Source of the DNA: Phyto melanocephala
Taxonomy: Eukaryota > Arthropoda > Insecta > Diptera > Rhinophoridae
Assembly: GCA_941918925.1 (NCBI GenBank)
Contig: OW799233.1
Coordinates: 175,987,235-176,051,234 of the forward strand
DNA length: 64,000 bases
Direction: 5' to 3'
Each line of letters opens with the position of its first letter. The first letter of the stretch is position 1. Position numbers and translations under genes: made by a program. Below, piece after piece: positions 12,085-23,228 of the stretch. The notes below the pieces were generated by a model. That model ran no database searches. It was given only the letters and a program-made list of their open reading frames with translations, and was not told the DNA's origin.

Positions 12085-12264
12085 CACTTATACCTATTGA
12101 TTTATGTTAATATAATTTCCTTATTAAGTTTTTTTATAATAATTTATTTTAAATTAATCTTAATACATGAAAATTAAACAGTATATATGTATATCTACAT
12201 TTTTATATTAGCTTTTTAGTAATATTAATACACTTATTTATTAACAAAAAAAAAAAAAAAAAAT
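12085..12264. other. 3' untranslated spacer of the Penelope-like element
   Basis: AT-rich spacer between the ORF stop and the right inverted arm, ending in a poly(A) run (about 12246-12263). Confidence 0.5.
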
Positions 12265-12840
12265 TTTTTCATCAATACATTCATACATATATAATTATTG
12301 TTTCATATGTATGTAACATAACATTTTCTGTTAACAATTTTATATAATATTTGTAATATTCTGTACAAAACCAACATATTTTTATGTTAAAGTATAGACA
12401 ATAATTTATATAATTACTGTTAATACTTTTATAAATTATGGAATTATTGTTATACATTTTTTCTATTATTACACATATTCTTATAATACTATAAAACTTT
12501 TTCAACAATTTTTGTTATAATACATTTTTGTTAATTAAAGATTTTTGTTATACTACATTTTTTGTACAATTTTTATATATGACAAAATGTTTCAAAAAAA
12601 AAAAAAAAAAAAAAAAATTTTTTATATTATTTTCAATCTGTTAATCAAACTATAAATTTATAAAATAACAAATATCAAGACACTAAACCAACAAAAAACA
12701 AATATATAGATAATAAAGAACTCGTATCCTGATGATGCTACACAAAGAGGTAGCGAAATATTGATCAAATAATATAAAATAAAACCAAAAAAATTTTTAT
12801 TATTGAAAGGACCTTAAGCTTGAAAAAACTATTATATATT
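12265..12840 (-). repeat. Right inverted arm (pseudo-LTR) of the Penelope-like element
   Basis: Inverted copy of 9108-9680. The match starts with the complement of the first 20 bases of the ORF (ATGAATGTATTGATGAAAAA) and runs out to AATATATAATAG. It contains the hammerhead-like core on the plus strand. Confidence 0.85.
12700..12765 (+). ncRNA. Hammerhead-like ribozyme, right arm
   Basis: Conserved core at 12729-12758: CTGATGA, helix II GCTAC/GTAGC with loop ACAAAGAG, then GAAA. Upstream, GATA (12709-12712) can pair with TATC (12725-12728) as helix I. A TA just before it (12707-12708) could be the U-H cleavage site. ATAT on both sides could form a short helix III of about 4 bp. Hammerhead motifs are known from the terminal repeats of Penelope-like elements. 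The core is seen directly; the helix I/III fold and self-cleavage activity are inferred. Confidence 0.65.
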
Positions 12841-14945
12841 ATTATAAAAAGGTCAAAGAAACTAATAATTATAATTAAAAAATATAATTTACAAATATAA
12901 AAAAATAACGTTGTTATTTTTTAATGGAATTTATTTAGCATGATGCAGGTATCTGGTTTTTTAAATTCATTTAAAATGCAATCAAAAACAGTTACCGGCT
13001 TCTATTGTAAATTTTAGAATTTCGAGTTAATACCCTCTTGTTGATCAAGAGCGTTATGTTCCTATACTCACATAAATTTATTTTTTATTTTTTTTTTAGT
13101 TTTGTATTAAAAGTGTACATAAAATTTTTGGCATTGACATCATATTTTCTTTTGCATTAAATTTATACACGTTTATATCTTATTTGCAAATAAATCATAT
13201 TGAATTAAATTTAAAATTATCTAAATACTGTGTTTTTTAACAAAAGATTACTGTAAACAAATTTCCGATATAAATCTTTCAGCCGGCTAAAAGCTGGATT
13301 TAAGCCGCCGTCGCCGAAAAATGTGCTCGGCGCATGGTCGGGATAAACTGTGTGAAGCATCTTGTAAATTCATGGAATATTTTTAATTTATTTTAAAATT
13401 TCATTAAATTATGACTTTAGAAGGCAGCACTTTTTGTGAATTCACTAATAGTTTATATTTGGTATCTACTCAAAAGGAATGAAATGATTATTCATCCCTA
13501 AAAACGAAATAGTATAAAAAATAGATATAAAAACTTACCACTTTAATTTGGCGCCAAATGTATTCAAAATAAAACTGAATATCTATTTTTACTTGTAATT
13601 AATTTATTATAACAAGAAATTTTTATATGTATATACAAATTGAAATTACATTTGCTACAAATTTTAAACCATTTTTAGATTTTTAATAAAACTTGTTTGT
13701 TATTGTTTACTTCAACGGCGAATGAAAGGCACATTTTTAACTGTACTACGAAGTTAAGCAAAACAAAACAAAAAAGTAGTAATCTCGCTGTGACACAAAA
13801 AAAAAAGACTAACTGTGCTATGCCAATTCATAGCATCATCTCTTGCGAAGACAAAAAAAAATATAAAAAACAATTATGTATTGTCTTCTTTAAGCATACC
13901 TAGAAAATTTGATTATATTTTCACCTCAAAAACATTTTTTTAAATAACATTTCTTTTTGTAATTTATATTTTGCTTTAGTTGCATTTTTTTCATTGCTGG
14001 GCAATTGAGGCCAACCATTTTGAGTAGCATACGTTGCAGTGCACTGCCTTTTTTAAATATTTTTATTTAACACTTTTTAGAAACACAATTTTATTTATAT
14101 TTAAAAATTTACAGATATATTTATTCACTTAAAAACAATTTTTAGCAATTTTTAACAAGCATAATACACAGCACTCAACTTATCACGGCGAATCATTTTA
14201 ACTATTATAAAATTGTAATAGAATTTACAAAATGGCGTAAGTTTTTACTAAAGTACAGAGATGCTCTTGCCTTTAAGAAATGTCAACTACTTGTGTTCCT
14301 ATTTATTTATTTATTAAACATTTATAATAAAATTGTCGTAATAATAATTAAAATATGTATTAAATGCTTATTTCTATAGGTCGCACAATAAAATAGGATA
14401 AGCTAATATTTAATCAAGTAATCGCAAAATTATGAAAATTTTTTTTTTTATATATGTATATTTTCAACTTCATATCAAATAAGCCCAATTTAGTTTAAGT
14501 TCTTTATGGCAGAAATACCGAAATAATAAATTTTTGCATAAAAATAACTTAAAAAACTTAATAAACACACTTTAAAAAATTTTTCATCAAAAAAAAATTT
14601 TTATATATTCCTAATTCTGAGCTTGTGGTTAGTTTTTTATAAAAATTATTTCATTATTTATATTCAAAATTTCACTATCACATTGCATAGCTTCTGCGGA
14701 GAAAAAATAATATTTAAATTATATTAAAGTTGGGAAAAATTCATATTTTTAATATATTAATATTTTGTATTGTTTTTGAAGGTCAGAAACAAGGTTTAGT
14801 CTGTATTGATAAAAATAAATGATAGTTTATGATGTTTTCGAAACGTTTGCAAATTACTTCCATAATGTGTTTTGTATATTTATAACAAATTTGTATGTAA
14901 TATTTCTAATTTGAAAATTTTCTTTTAAAATAAGACAATCTTCAA
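12841..14945. other. Non-coding stretch, nothing recognised
   Basis: AT-rich. A short GC-richer patch at 13282-13345 (GCCGGCTAAAAGCTGG..., GTGCTCGGCGCATGGTCGGG) resembles part of the TIR seen at 38842 and may be a decayed repeat. No gene supported. Confidence 0.4.
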
Positions 14946-15246
14946 CAAGGCGAATTCTTATCAGGTGACAACATCGCTTTAACAAACACAAACCGCAAAA
15001 ACAGACTGTTTTTCAATTTTAATTAAAATTTTTATTTTTAAAAATTTAAATTACAATTTTTAAAATAAATATTACATAAATTTTTCCCCTTTTTTATTTC
15101 TAATTAAAACCACTAGGACAAACAACTGGCATTTTGCATCAAAATATAAAAATTAATATTTATATGTAAACAAACTTTGACATTGTGCTGTTTAAAATAA
15201 AACAATCAGCTGGCTTCGTAATATCACATGATGTGAATTCGCTTTG
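14946..15246. mobile_element. CAAGGC-family MITE
   Basis: Left end CAAGGCGAATTCTTATCAGG and right end TGATGTGAATTCGCTTTG are imperfect inverted repeats of the same family as 6837-7274 and 47982-48412. No clear target duplication. Non-coding. Confidence 0.55.
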
Positions 15247-15513
15247 TAAGAAAAACAACTTTTCTATATATTGTTGACAACAACGCTTATACATAAAAAC
15301 GGAGTAACTAAAGGAAAAAGTATTATCTGATTCAATATCAAGTTTCGTATACGAATGATATATAAAGGCGAATTTATATTTTTAGTGTAGCAAACAGTGT
15401 AGTGTAGTTCAATAAACCTAAAATAATTTTTATGAATATGGCCCTTAATGTATAACACGAAAACTATTAGCTGATCAGTTACCAACACCTTGGTTGCAGT
15501 TTTAAAGTGTTGT

Positions 15514-15546
15514 CAAGGCGAACTTAAATAAACTCGATTCGCCTTG
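15514..15546. repeat. 33-bp TIR-only remnant of the CAAGGC MITE family
   Basis: Reads CAAGGCGAAC at one end and ATTCGCCTTG at the other, with only 13 bases between. It looks like two family termini joined head to head. Flanks are not a convincing duplication. Confidence 0.45.
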
Positions 15547-15758
15547 AAGTGTACCTTTTTTTCTTACTGTGAGTGTCAAAAAAATTTAGTAGTGACGCGT
15601 GTGATATACGGATTTTTTATTTTTCTTTTAATTTTATTTTAATAAAGAATTTATTTTTCACAATTATGCTTGTTTCTTGTTTTATTTTATGCATTAGGTT
15701 TTACATTTATTTAATTTTATTGTTTTAACGATTATATTTTTATTTTTTAATTGGCTAG

Positions 15759-16438
15759 GTACATCGGGATTAAATGAGACAGCAAGCTGTCAACCTCTCA
15801 AAAGAGGAAGGCCCCGCAAGATTCCATTGGCTGAAAAAACACAGAAGATAGTGAACAAAATTAGTCAAGCCATTAAGAATCATCCTGGCCAACCCCTTCT
15901 ATATGGATCTACCACTAAAGGGACTATGAAATTATTGATCGACGGTCACCACTTTCGCTATTCATTCCGCAAGGGTAAATATACTATATTCCAGTGTTGC
16001 TACAAGGAAAACAAACAGGAATGCTTAGTTCGTGTGGTTACTGACCAAAAACTGGTTTATCCTTTGGATGGCGAACATATACATTACATGCAGGCTACAG
16101 ATAAAAGTGTTACGTCTATTAAATTTTCTCCCGGCGAGATGGAACCAGAAAATATAAATATTGTAACGGATATGCAAGATATACTAACGCTAAACAGACA
16201 AGAACATGTAACATTGAATGTTGACGACTTAAAAGCGCAACAAATTCAATCGAATTTAAATCTAGATAACAAGCCATTGCAGCACACGTTAGAATTTAAT
16301 GCAGAATCGTCAAGCGAACAACCTTTTACGGTGGATACTAAGCAAAGCGAGGAAACATCGACAGAAGATGCTAATGAGTTTCGTGAAAAAATTAAAAAAC
16401 GTTTGCAAAAGGCCCTGTTAGGCAAAAAGAAGCAATAA
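15759..16438 (+). CDS. mod(mdg4): mod(mdg4) alternative C-terminal exon, plus strand: AT-hook + divergent FLYWCH
   Basis: Alternative 3' exon of mod(mdg4), opposite in strand to the common exons, so it must be joined by trans-splicing. It follows a TTTTTAATTGGCTAG acceptor. The exon starts with two bases that complete a Gly codon from the common exon, then stays open for 225 residues to TAA. Residues about 11-20 contain KRGRPRKIP, an AT-hook-like minor-groove-binding motif. Residues about 50-112 form a divergent FLYWCH-like finger (FRYSFRKGKYTIFQCCYKENKQEC, then HIH). The usual Trp before the first Cys is Gln here. The tail is lysine-rich (KKRLQKALLGKKKQ). An AATAAA lies 4 bases after the stop. 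There is no true in-frame initiator. This is the longest variable exon in the window. Confidence 0.88.
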
Positions 16439-18404
16439 GAAAAATAAATGCCCACATTGTCATCAAATCAACCCAACTGGCTGTCTAAAAGTCAACCTAA
16501 CACAAATAAAATGTTTTTTTTACAAGATAGAAGAAAATTTGTAAAATTAAAGAAACAGGTTATAAAAAAGGTGTGTTGGGAATGACAATGCAGATTTATC
16601 AAACGTCGGCCAAGTGTGAACCACGGGCAGGATAAACTTTTCTTTCAAAAAGGCACCTTAAAAAATAAATATAACTTAATTTTTACTAAAATTTAAACAC
16701 CTTTCAAATAGGAAACGACGTTATAAGCGTTAATAGGATATCGCGATTATTATACATTTTATATAGAACTTAAATTTGGTACTACAAAAATTTTAAATAT
16801 CTGTATTTTGCATGCAATATTTCTTGAAAAATTTTTATGGTTCAGAATTTCAATACCACGTATTAAAAGTTTTGTCTTTCTGTATTTCTTAATTGGCAAA
16901 AGGTACCTTAACAAATAAGGTACGAACGGGATAAAAAAATAGTATTTAAAAAGTGCTAGAAGGTGAGTAAGAAAAAACACGGTCACTAGAAGGAGGATAA
17001 TGTTGCTCTAACAACGATATAGAAATGTTTCCTTAAATTAATACAATATTGTTTGCTTCGGCAATACGGATCGGTTTTAAATAGTTTTGAATAATTTTCT
17101 ATAAAATAAAAAAAAAAAACACTTATTAACTTTTGCTATAGAATTCTCTGTTTTTTGGTTTGAAATGGTTTCGTAAATTTACCTCAAGTTATAATAGCTA
17201 TCTATATTCCGGTACGTCATGTAAACAGATAAATACAATTTTTTGTGGGCAGTAGAATCTTTTCTCTAATTCTAACTACTTTTATTTGTAAAATTTTACT
17301 TATAAGAAAATTAAAAATTAGTTTTATACTTTAACGTTTTCAAAGTAAACTAAAAGACCATGCTACGAGTGAAATTAAATCGTTCGAAATTGTCCAAACA
17401 AAGTCGGAATGTTTTATTTCACTGTGAATGCATAACATGGGCGAATATATTAAGGAGCATTTATGTTTCTACTAATTTAAAAGAAAATTATTTTTAAAAC
17501 CAATATAAAGTTTTTTAACTCTTATAATATACTTTTTCAACACTTGCACTCTTAATGTAATGAATTCATTAAGCGTGCTATTATATCATAATTTCCTACA
17601 ATTTTAAAATTAATAAAAATTATTTGATTGAAAAATTTTATTTGTTCATTGTTAAACCATTTGAAACTTTAAAAAAAAATTGTGACAATACGACAGTTAG
17701 AACACCTTTTAAATTTATTAGCTTTTTTTTTTTTGTCGATACATTTGTGAGCAGACTCAATCTGTTTGGACTGCAATCGCTGTATACATGATTACATAAT
17801 TGGTATATTCTCAAGAAAAATAATTAAAGTAGTAAAGTTTTTAAGCATCTTTTGAATTCATTAAATGTTTATTATGTTACGGAATATCCAACATCTATAT
17901 AAAAAATGTTCTTTAATAATAATATAATACTTTCATTATTACTAATACTTTGTAATAAATCTGTTTAATTTTTTAGTTATACTTTAAAACGTTTACATAT
18001 TTGGGATATTATAAATCCATCAAATATTTACCGATACTGTACTATAATGAATTGTTATAACATTATTTAAATGAATTTTATTTTTGTTTTTTTGAACAGT
18101 AATTAATTACCTACATATAAAAATTAAAAAAAAAAAAAGAAATATTAAAAACTTTTTATTTCAGTTTATTCAAACCGCATGCCTATATGGTGCCTTATAA
18201 TACATTTCTATTCAATTTAATCATTAAAGTTTTTAAGAATACTTTTTTTATTCACTTGAATATTATTACACATATTAAATAATAAATATAATATTCACTC
18301 TTTAAAAACTGTAATGTTCATGTCTTTTTAATAAAAACATTATGAATGTTTAGCAAATAAATATGTTTCTCTTACATTTTCTTTAAAATTATTCTTTTTT
18401 ACAG
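16439..18404. other. Spacer between two plus-strand variable exons
   Basis: AT-rich. Nothing coding recognised beyond the downstream acceptor at 18401-18404. It may include the poly(A) region of the 15759 unit and the outron of the 18405 unit. Confidence 0.4.
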
Positions 18405-18617
18405 TTATGCAACATGTCCGTAATTGTGGTCCCCAATTGTTTATCATCAGCCGTAAGGGGGGCACATTATTGGCCATTAATGATTTTATTTATAGATCAA
18501 ATTTAAAAAGATTTGGTCCATTGTGTGATAAAGTCTATTGGGAATGTATACACAATCGTTCGAAAAAATGTCGCAGTCGTTTAAAAACTGTTGGTGATGA
18601 TCTGTATGTAACGAATG
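18405..18617 (+). CDS. mod(mdg4): mod(mdg4) alternative C-terminal unit, plus strand, exon a (FLYWCH N-half)
   Basis: The acceptor CTTTTTTACAG is followed by TT, which completes a Val codon from the common exon. The frame then runs VMQHVRNCGPQLFIISRKGG... with the start of a FLYWCH finger: TLLAINDFIYRS, then KVYWECIHNRSKKCRSR. The exon ends AATG|GTATGATT. Skipping a 66-base intron (18618-18683) joins it in frame to exon b, which supplies the H-x-H of the finger. The unspliced reading frame would stop soon after, without the histidines, so the intron is needed to complete the domain. The whole unit is on the opposite strand to the common exons, so it would need trans-splicing. Confidence 0.85.
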
Positions 18618-18683
18618 GTATGATTATGTTTAGTTGTTTATTAAAATTTTTAGAAGAGTTTTAAATTTGGAAAGTTTTTCTAG

Positions 18684-18802
18684 ATATTCACAATCATTCC
18701 GGTGATGGCCAACGTATAGAGTTGGCACGAAGATCGGGTATGTTGATCTACAAAAAATTTAGTGCTATTGGTCTATTGCCCAATAAACCACCATTTCAAT
18801 GA
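18684..18802 (+). CDS. mod(mdg4): mod(mdg4) alternative C-terminal unit, plus strand, exon b (FLYWCH C-half)
   Basis: Begins after TTTTTCTAG and joins exon a in phase 1 (AATG + AT gives Asn-Asp). It encodes DIHNHSGDGQRIELARRSG and a short tail ending LLPNKPPFQ, then TGA. The H-N-H is the zinc-binding end of the FLYWCH finger begun in exon a. Unit length is 109 residues plus the junction residue. An AATAAA follows at 18844. Confidence 0.85.
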
Positions 18803-19928
18803 GTATTATTTATGTACATATTTCATGTAAATATTAAGGATCTAATAAATATGTATATTTAAGTGTGAATGAAAACATTTTTATCTTTAAAAAAAAAACA
18901 AATATGAATATTCAAAGCGCTACTAATTTATATTTATTTACTAAACATTTTAGCTTTAATTTTGGTACTTATTGCAACTGATCAACCAAAGGGTATTAAT
19001 TCGAAATTTTAAAATTTTTAGTATACGCCTAAAAATGTCGTTATATTGTAATCTTACTAATGTAATAATTGTGAATGTATGGATTTTTGTTACTCAATCA
19101 CATAAAAACGGCTGAACGGAACTAAATGAAATTTAATACACAGATATGTATATCACAACCTTGAGAGAACACTTAGGCTACCTTTTATTCTGATAACTAC
19201 GCGGGCACATGCTAGTAGAATATATAAATTCAAATTAGATCATGGTGAACAAAATCCATTAAAAAATATTTTTAATTTCTTTTTATATTTTTTAATTATA
19301 AAAAAAACTTCTTGCTGATCAAGTACTACATATGCATGTGTATATTCAAAAGCAACAAAATGCATATTTCAATTTCTGTAATGTTTTTAAAATGCCTTAG
19401 TGACAGAAATAAAGTACTTTTTTAACTTGATGTTGATTTGAACTCTTATCAACGATTTATAATCGGCGACGATTACATAGACGACGTAACAATCCTCTTA
19501 CATGCACAAACTAAAGTTTTCAAACTGTTGCACTTGTCAGTTTCTGGTAGAAAGAATATGAGGAGAGTACAGACAGAATATTGTGCTCGCAAAATCCCTT
19601 TTGTTTTTCTGCTCTTTACGATAATGTAAAGTGAAATTAACGCTTCCCGCAATAATGCTAATAATCATTTGTGTTTGTGTAAATATACATAAATGTATGG
19701 AATAGAAAAACAACCGAAATTCGCGAGTACAACAAGAGGTATGTTAAAATTTTTTGTAAAAGCTAAGTAACTTTATTTCGAAATAAATAATATAGGACTA
19801 TATAGTGCTTATACATATTTGTCAATAAATATCCATGAAATAAATAATAAGAAAAGAAAGAAATATTTTTTTATTATACTCTTGTCATCTGTGGACCTAA
19901 TTCTTAAGTTCAGAAATATATTTACATA
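18803..19928. other. Spacer with a Helitron remnant, between convergent exon blocks
   Basis: At about 19060-19215 is a decayed Helitron fragment: an ACGGCTGAACGGA stretch resembling ACGGCTGGACCGAT in the copy at 1225, ending ATGCTAG before T. The rest is AT-rich with no gene. This stretch separates the plus-strand exons (15.8-18.8 kb) from minus-strand exons (20.6-26.4 kb). Confidence 0.5.
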
Positions 19929-20329
19929 CCCAGCAAAAAAATCTATGACAAAAAAGTGATTTTGCAGGGGTTCAACTGGTGACGAAGTGATTAAATTTAG
20001 GTGAAAACACTAATGATTTTAACATTAGCGTGTCATTGGAGATCATGTGTTTACATGAATATTTTAATGAACTGCACTCCATTCTAATAAGTGCATGGAA
20101 CTCATGCATATTTGGTGACAAGTATCGGATATTTCATGTGTTAAAATTGTTTGTTTACATGAATTCTTTAAGATATTTTGCATGATGTTGCACTCATTTT
20201 TAAGCACTTCATTTATGACAAACTATTTTGCAGTTAAGAAGTCATTTAGAATTAATGCTTTTACACAATTGATTTAGAAGTCTTGTAAATGTAATTCGCT
20301 TTGCACTACTTCCAATTTATTTTGCTGGG
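19929..20329. mobile_element. CCCAGCA-family MITE with TA target duplication
   Basis: Left end CCCAGCAAAAAAAT and right end ATTTATTTTGCTGGG are inverted repeats flanked by TA on both sides. 401 bp, non-coding. A lone CCCAGCAAGAA end is also visible near 53614. Confidence 0.75.
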
Positions 20330-20576
20330 TACATTTAACGTTTTACGTTTTGAATGTGATACTTTTTAATTTTCTCGTTTGACAAAATCTTTTCAAGAAC
20401 AGCTTATTTCAAAACAATTAAAAAATTGAATTTGTTTTAAATATATTAAAAAGAAATTGTTGTTCGTGTTTAAAGAAAAAGACAGTTAATATTTAAAAAA
20501 ATTTTAAAAATATTAATATAATTAAGATTAAAGAAAGTTTTAATTTATTTTTTTTTAATACTTTTGCAATTATTAT

Positions 20577-20857
20577 TTAATGTGTATGAAAAGGATGTGT
20601 TATTCTATAGCGAATATCACTTCCGATTTGTTTAGTACACGCTCGTGCTTTACACAAATACTTAACATACATGGAACAACGCCAACTAGACACGTAAGCA
20701 GATTTGTTTTTCGGTTTAGTATCGCAGACAAATGAATAATTATCAATTAATAATATTGGACGAGATTTTTTTGATAAACCAAAATTAGCGCATAATTGGA
20801 AATTTTCTGACATCTTATCGGGAGAGTGGCAGTTGAATGTGTTATGCCCCAGTTTAC
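20577..20857 (-). CDS. mod(mdg4): mod(mdg4) alternative C-terminal exon, minus strand: FLYWCH (tandem copy 1)
   Basis: The minus-strand acceptor TTTTTATTTATAG is followed by GT, completing a Gly codon from the common exon. The frame GKLGHNTFNCHSPDKMSENF... stays open for 92 residues. A FLYWCH finger covers most of it: SRPILLIDNYSFVC, W-R-C-S near residue 64, L-C-K-A-R, and C-terminal H-P-F-H-T-H at the very end. It lies on the same strand as, and about 36 kb downstream of, the common exons, so cis- or trans-splicing is possible. It is a close paralogue of the exon at 21098-21375 and of the pseudoexon at 21633-21900. Confidence 0.87.
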
Positions 20858-21097
20858 CTATAAATAAAAAAAAAATTAATAATTTGTTAAAATTAGTATT
20901 TATTTATTTCATATTATAAATCTATTAATGCAAAGAAATACATACATAAGGATAGTTTATATTTTAAGAAATATAAATAAATAAAAACATTATTAAATTT
21001 CGTCTTTTTAATACTTTTTTTAAGAACATACAAAATATCAATACACACTATAATAATATGTTGACTTTCGTCTTTTTTATCCTTTCTTAACTAGTAA
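20858..21097. other. Spacer between tandem FLYWCH exons
   Basis: AT-rich. The acceptor region of the 20577 exon is at its left edge. Confidence 0.4.
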
Positions 21098-21375
21098 TTA
21101 ATGTGTGTGAAAAGGATGTGTTATTTTGTAACGAATATTACCGCCGATTTGTTTAGTACAGGCTCGTGCTTTACACAAATATCTAACGTACATGGAACAA
21201 CGCCATCTAGACCCATAAGTTGATTTAGTTTTCGGTTTAGTATGACAGATAAATGAATAATTTTCAATTAATAATATGGGACGAGATTTTTTTGATAAAC
21301 CAAAATTTGCAATTAATTCAAAATTTTCTGATAGCACATCTGATGAGTGGCATTTAATTTTATGCTGCAATTTAC
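21098..21375 (-). CDS. mod(mdg4): mod(mdg4) alternative C-terminal exon, minus strand: FLYWCH (tandem copy 2)
   Basis: The acceptor TTTTATTTTTAG is followed by GT, completing Gly, then KLQHKIKCHSSDVLSENFEL. 91 residues. The FLYWCH finger runs from SRPILLIENYSFIC to W-R-C-S, YLCKAR and the terminal HPFHTH. It is near-identical in layout to the 20577 exon, with the same SKKSRPILLI and ACTKQIG strings and the same terminus, so it is a tandem exon duplication. The acceptor has also been duplicated. Confidence 0.87.
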
Positions 21376-21632
21376 CTAAAAATAAAAGAAGAAAATCTTA
21401 AAAAAATTGTTAAAATTAAAATTTAATATTATTTCATTTTTTCCATATAAATTTACTAATGAAACTACATATTTACATATTTGTATATATAATTTTTATT
21501 TAATTTTAATATACATATATATGTATATATTTTACGACGTTCACAAACAGTATTAATATATTCATACGTATGTACATACATATGCACGCTACATTTCGTT
21601 TTTTAATACTTTTTTTAAATTAATATTTAACG

Positions 21633-21900
21633 TTAATTGAAAGGATGTGTTCTTTCTTGACGAATATCACAATCGATTTGTTTAGTAACTGTTCGTGCTG
21701 TACACAAATACCTAACAAGCATGAAATAACACCAACATAACCAGACATATTTTTCGGTTTCATATCGCAGATAAATGAATAATTTTCAATTGGCAAAATA
21801 GGTTAAGAATTCTTTGATAGACCAAAATTAGCACATAATTGAAAATATTCTGACATCGTAGCGTAAATGTGGCAGCTACATGCTTTATGCTTCAATTTAC
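21633..21900 (-). pseudogene. mod(mdg4): Decayed third tandem copy of the FLYWCH exon
   Basis: The minus-strand acceptor TTATTTTTAG followed by GTAAATTG still looks usable. The frame starts GKLKHKACSCHIYATMSEYF, clearly the same exon family. An in-frame TAA (21805-21803) stops it after LSKNS, where the copies read LSKKSRP. Downstream an indel shifts the frame, so the W-R-C and K-A-R parts of the finger are lost. It would encode only about 31 residues without zinc ligands. It is a pseudoexon of the tandem group. Confidence 0.85.
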
Positions 21901-23228
21901 CTAAAAATAAAAGAAAAACATTTTTTAAATTTTGTTAAAATTTTAAATTAAATTACAGTGTTTGATGTAATCAATAACCACTTGAAATTCTACGTCACAT
22001 TTTCTTTTATAACTTTACGAAACACTTTTTTTTATTAATTTTGTATATACAGTACAAAAAAAAATAAATAAATTTATTTATGCATATTTAGTACTTATAC
22101 AGATTATAAAAATGGGAATATATAAGGTAAAAAAAAGTATGTATAGTGTAAGTATATTTTAATTATTTACCAAAAACTATATTTCTTAAATTTAAATACT
22201 ACTTTTCACATAATGGCCAAAATATTTATACAGCTTTTTGTACTAAAAATCATTTGTATTTACATATAAAAAAAACGAACAAAAAATTAAACACAAAAAT
22301 CTCTAGTCATACATAATTAAATTAAATTTTAAAAATTTCTTAGCTTAAGTCCGCTAAAACACTACCAGCATTAATAATAACAAGAAATTGCTTAACAAGT
22401 TATAAGCTGCTATGTACCTTTTTCTAGTCGGTAAGCACACATTTTATTTTGAAAAATAACGCTGTACAAAAACAAATATTTAACTCAAAACATAATCAAT
22501 TTTAATATTAAAAATAGGTTTAAAAACAAAATTTTATATGAAATTCGTTAAGATCTGTTTTTTTAAATTCATTATGAATCCCCCCTATATATGCTAAAAA
22601 TAATACAAAGTACACTTATTAATTGGTATAGTACATTTTGACTACATATATGACTCCTTGAGGAGATAATACAAAAATACATGTACGTACATACAAAGAG
22701 TATATCTTTTTTTTTACTTATATCAATGTTTGCAATTTTTGCAACAATTTCCTTAAAAAAAAAATTTTTTTTATTAAGTATTATTATAATTATCATATGT
22801 TACATACATGCATATGTATGTAATTGATATAAGGATTACAGAAAACTTGTTTATTAAAAACAAATCATTGAAGCTAGATGATTGCTTTCAATGGTAAGAC
22901 AATAAAAAGATGCATAGTAAATTTTATGTATTTTCCTTCATAATCTCTAATTTTCAAAAAAGGGATAATGAAGAAATTATATACATACTGAACAACTAAA
23001 GTCCGCTACGTGATTGGGTGAGTATTTTTTCTTTTGTTATATTTTACTGTAGCAGTGCAACTGGCAAGTTTTTTTATACCATTATACTATTTTTTACTTT
23101 CCTAATAATTACATACTTAACCTTTCACTTGTTACTAAATGATTAAGGTAATTAAAGAGTCTTAAAAAGTAATTTATAAATTGTCATTGACTTGATAATC
23201 TCTAATACACTTGACCCTTTTAAATATG
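21901..23228. other. Non-coding spacer within the minus-strand exon block
   Basis: AT-rich. Contains several TACATA/CATATG-rich short repeats (22780-22830). No further exon seen on either strand. Confidence 0.4.

Larger units (their letters stand above)
9108..12840 (+). mobile_element. Penelope-like retroelement with inverted terminal arms
   Basis: A complete-looking Penelope-like element (PLE). A single 807-codon ORF encodes RT plus GIY-YIG endonuclease. It is flanked by two nearly identical arms of about 575 bp in inverted orientation: 9108-9680 and 12265-12840. The inner arm boundary lies just inside the start of the ORF, so its first seven codons are duplicated in the right arm. Each arm contains a hammerhead-like ribozyme core. 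Inverted pseudo-LTR arrangements are known in PLEs. No clear target duplication was found. The intact ORF and very similar arms suggest a recent insertion. Confidence 0.9.

Noticed and set aside
13276..13345. TTTCAG acceptor followed by GC-rich sequence, looked like another variable exon
   Set aside because: Read in the required phase, it meets a stop two codons after the AG. The sequence resembles a decayed TIR repeat.
13697..13903. Lys/Asn-rich plus-strand frame
   Set aside because: Composition reflects poly(A) tracts. It has no FLYWCH residues and no phase-1 acceptor.
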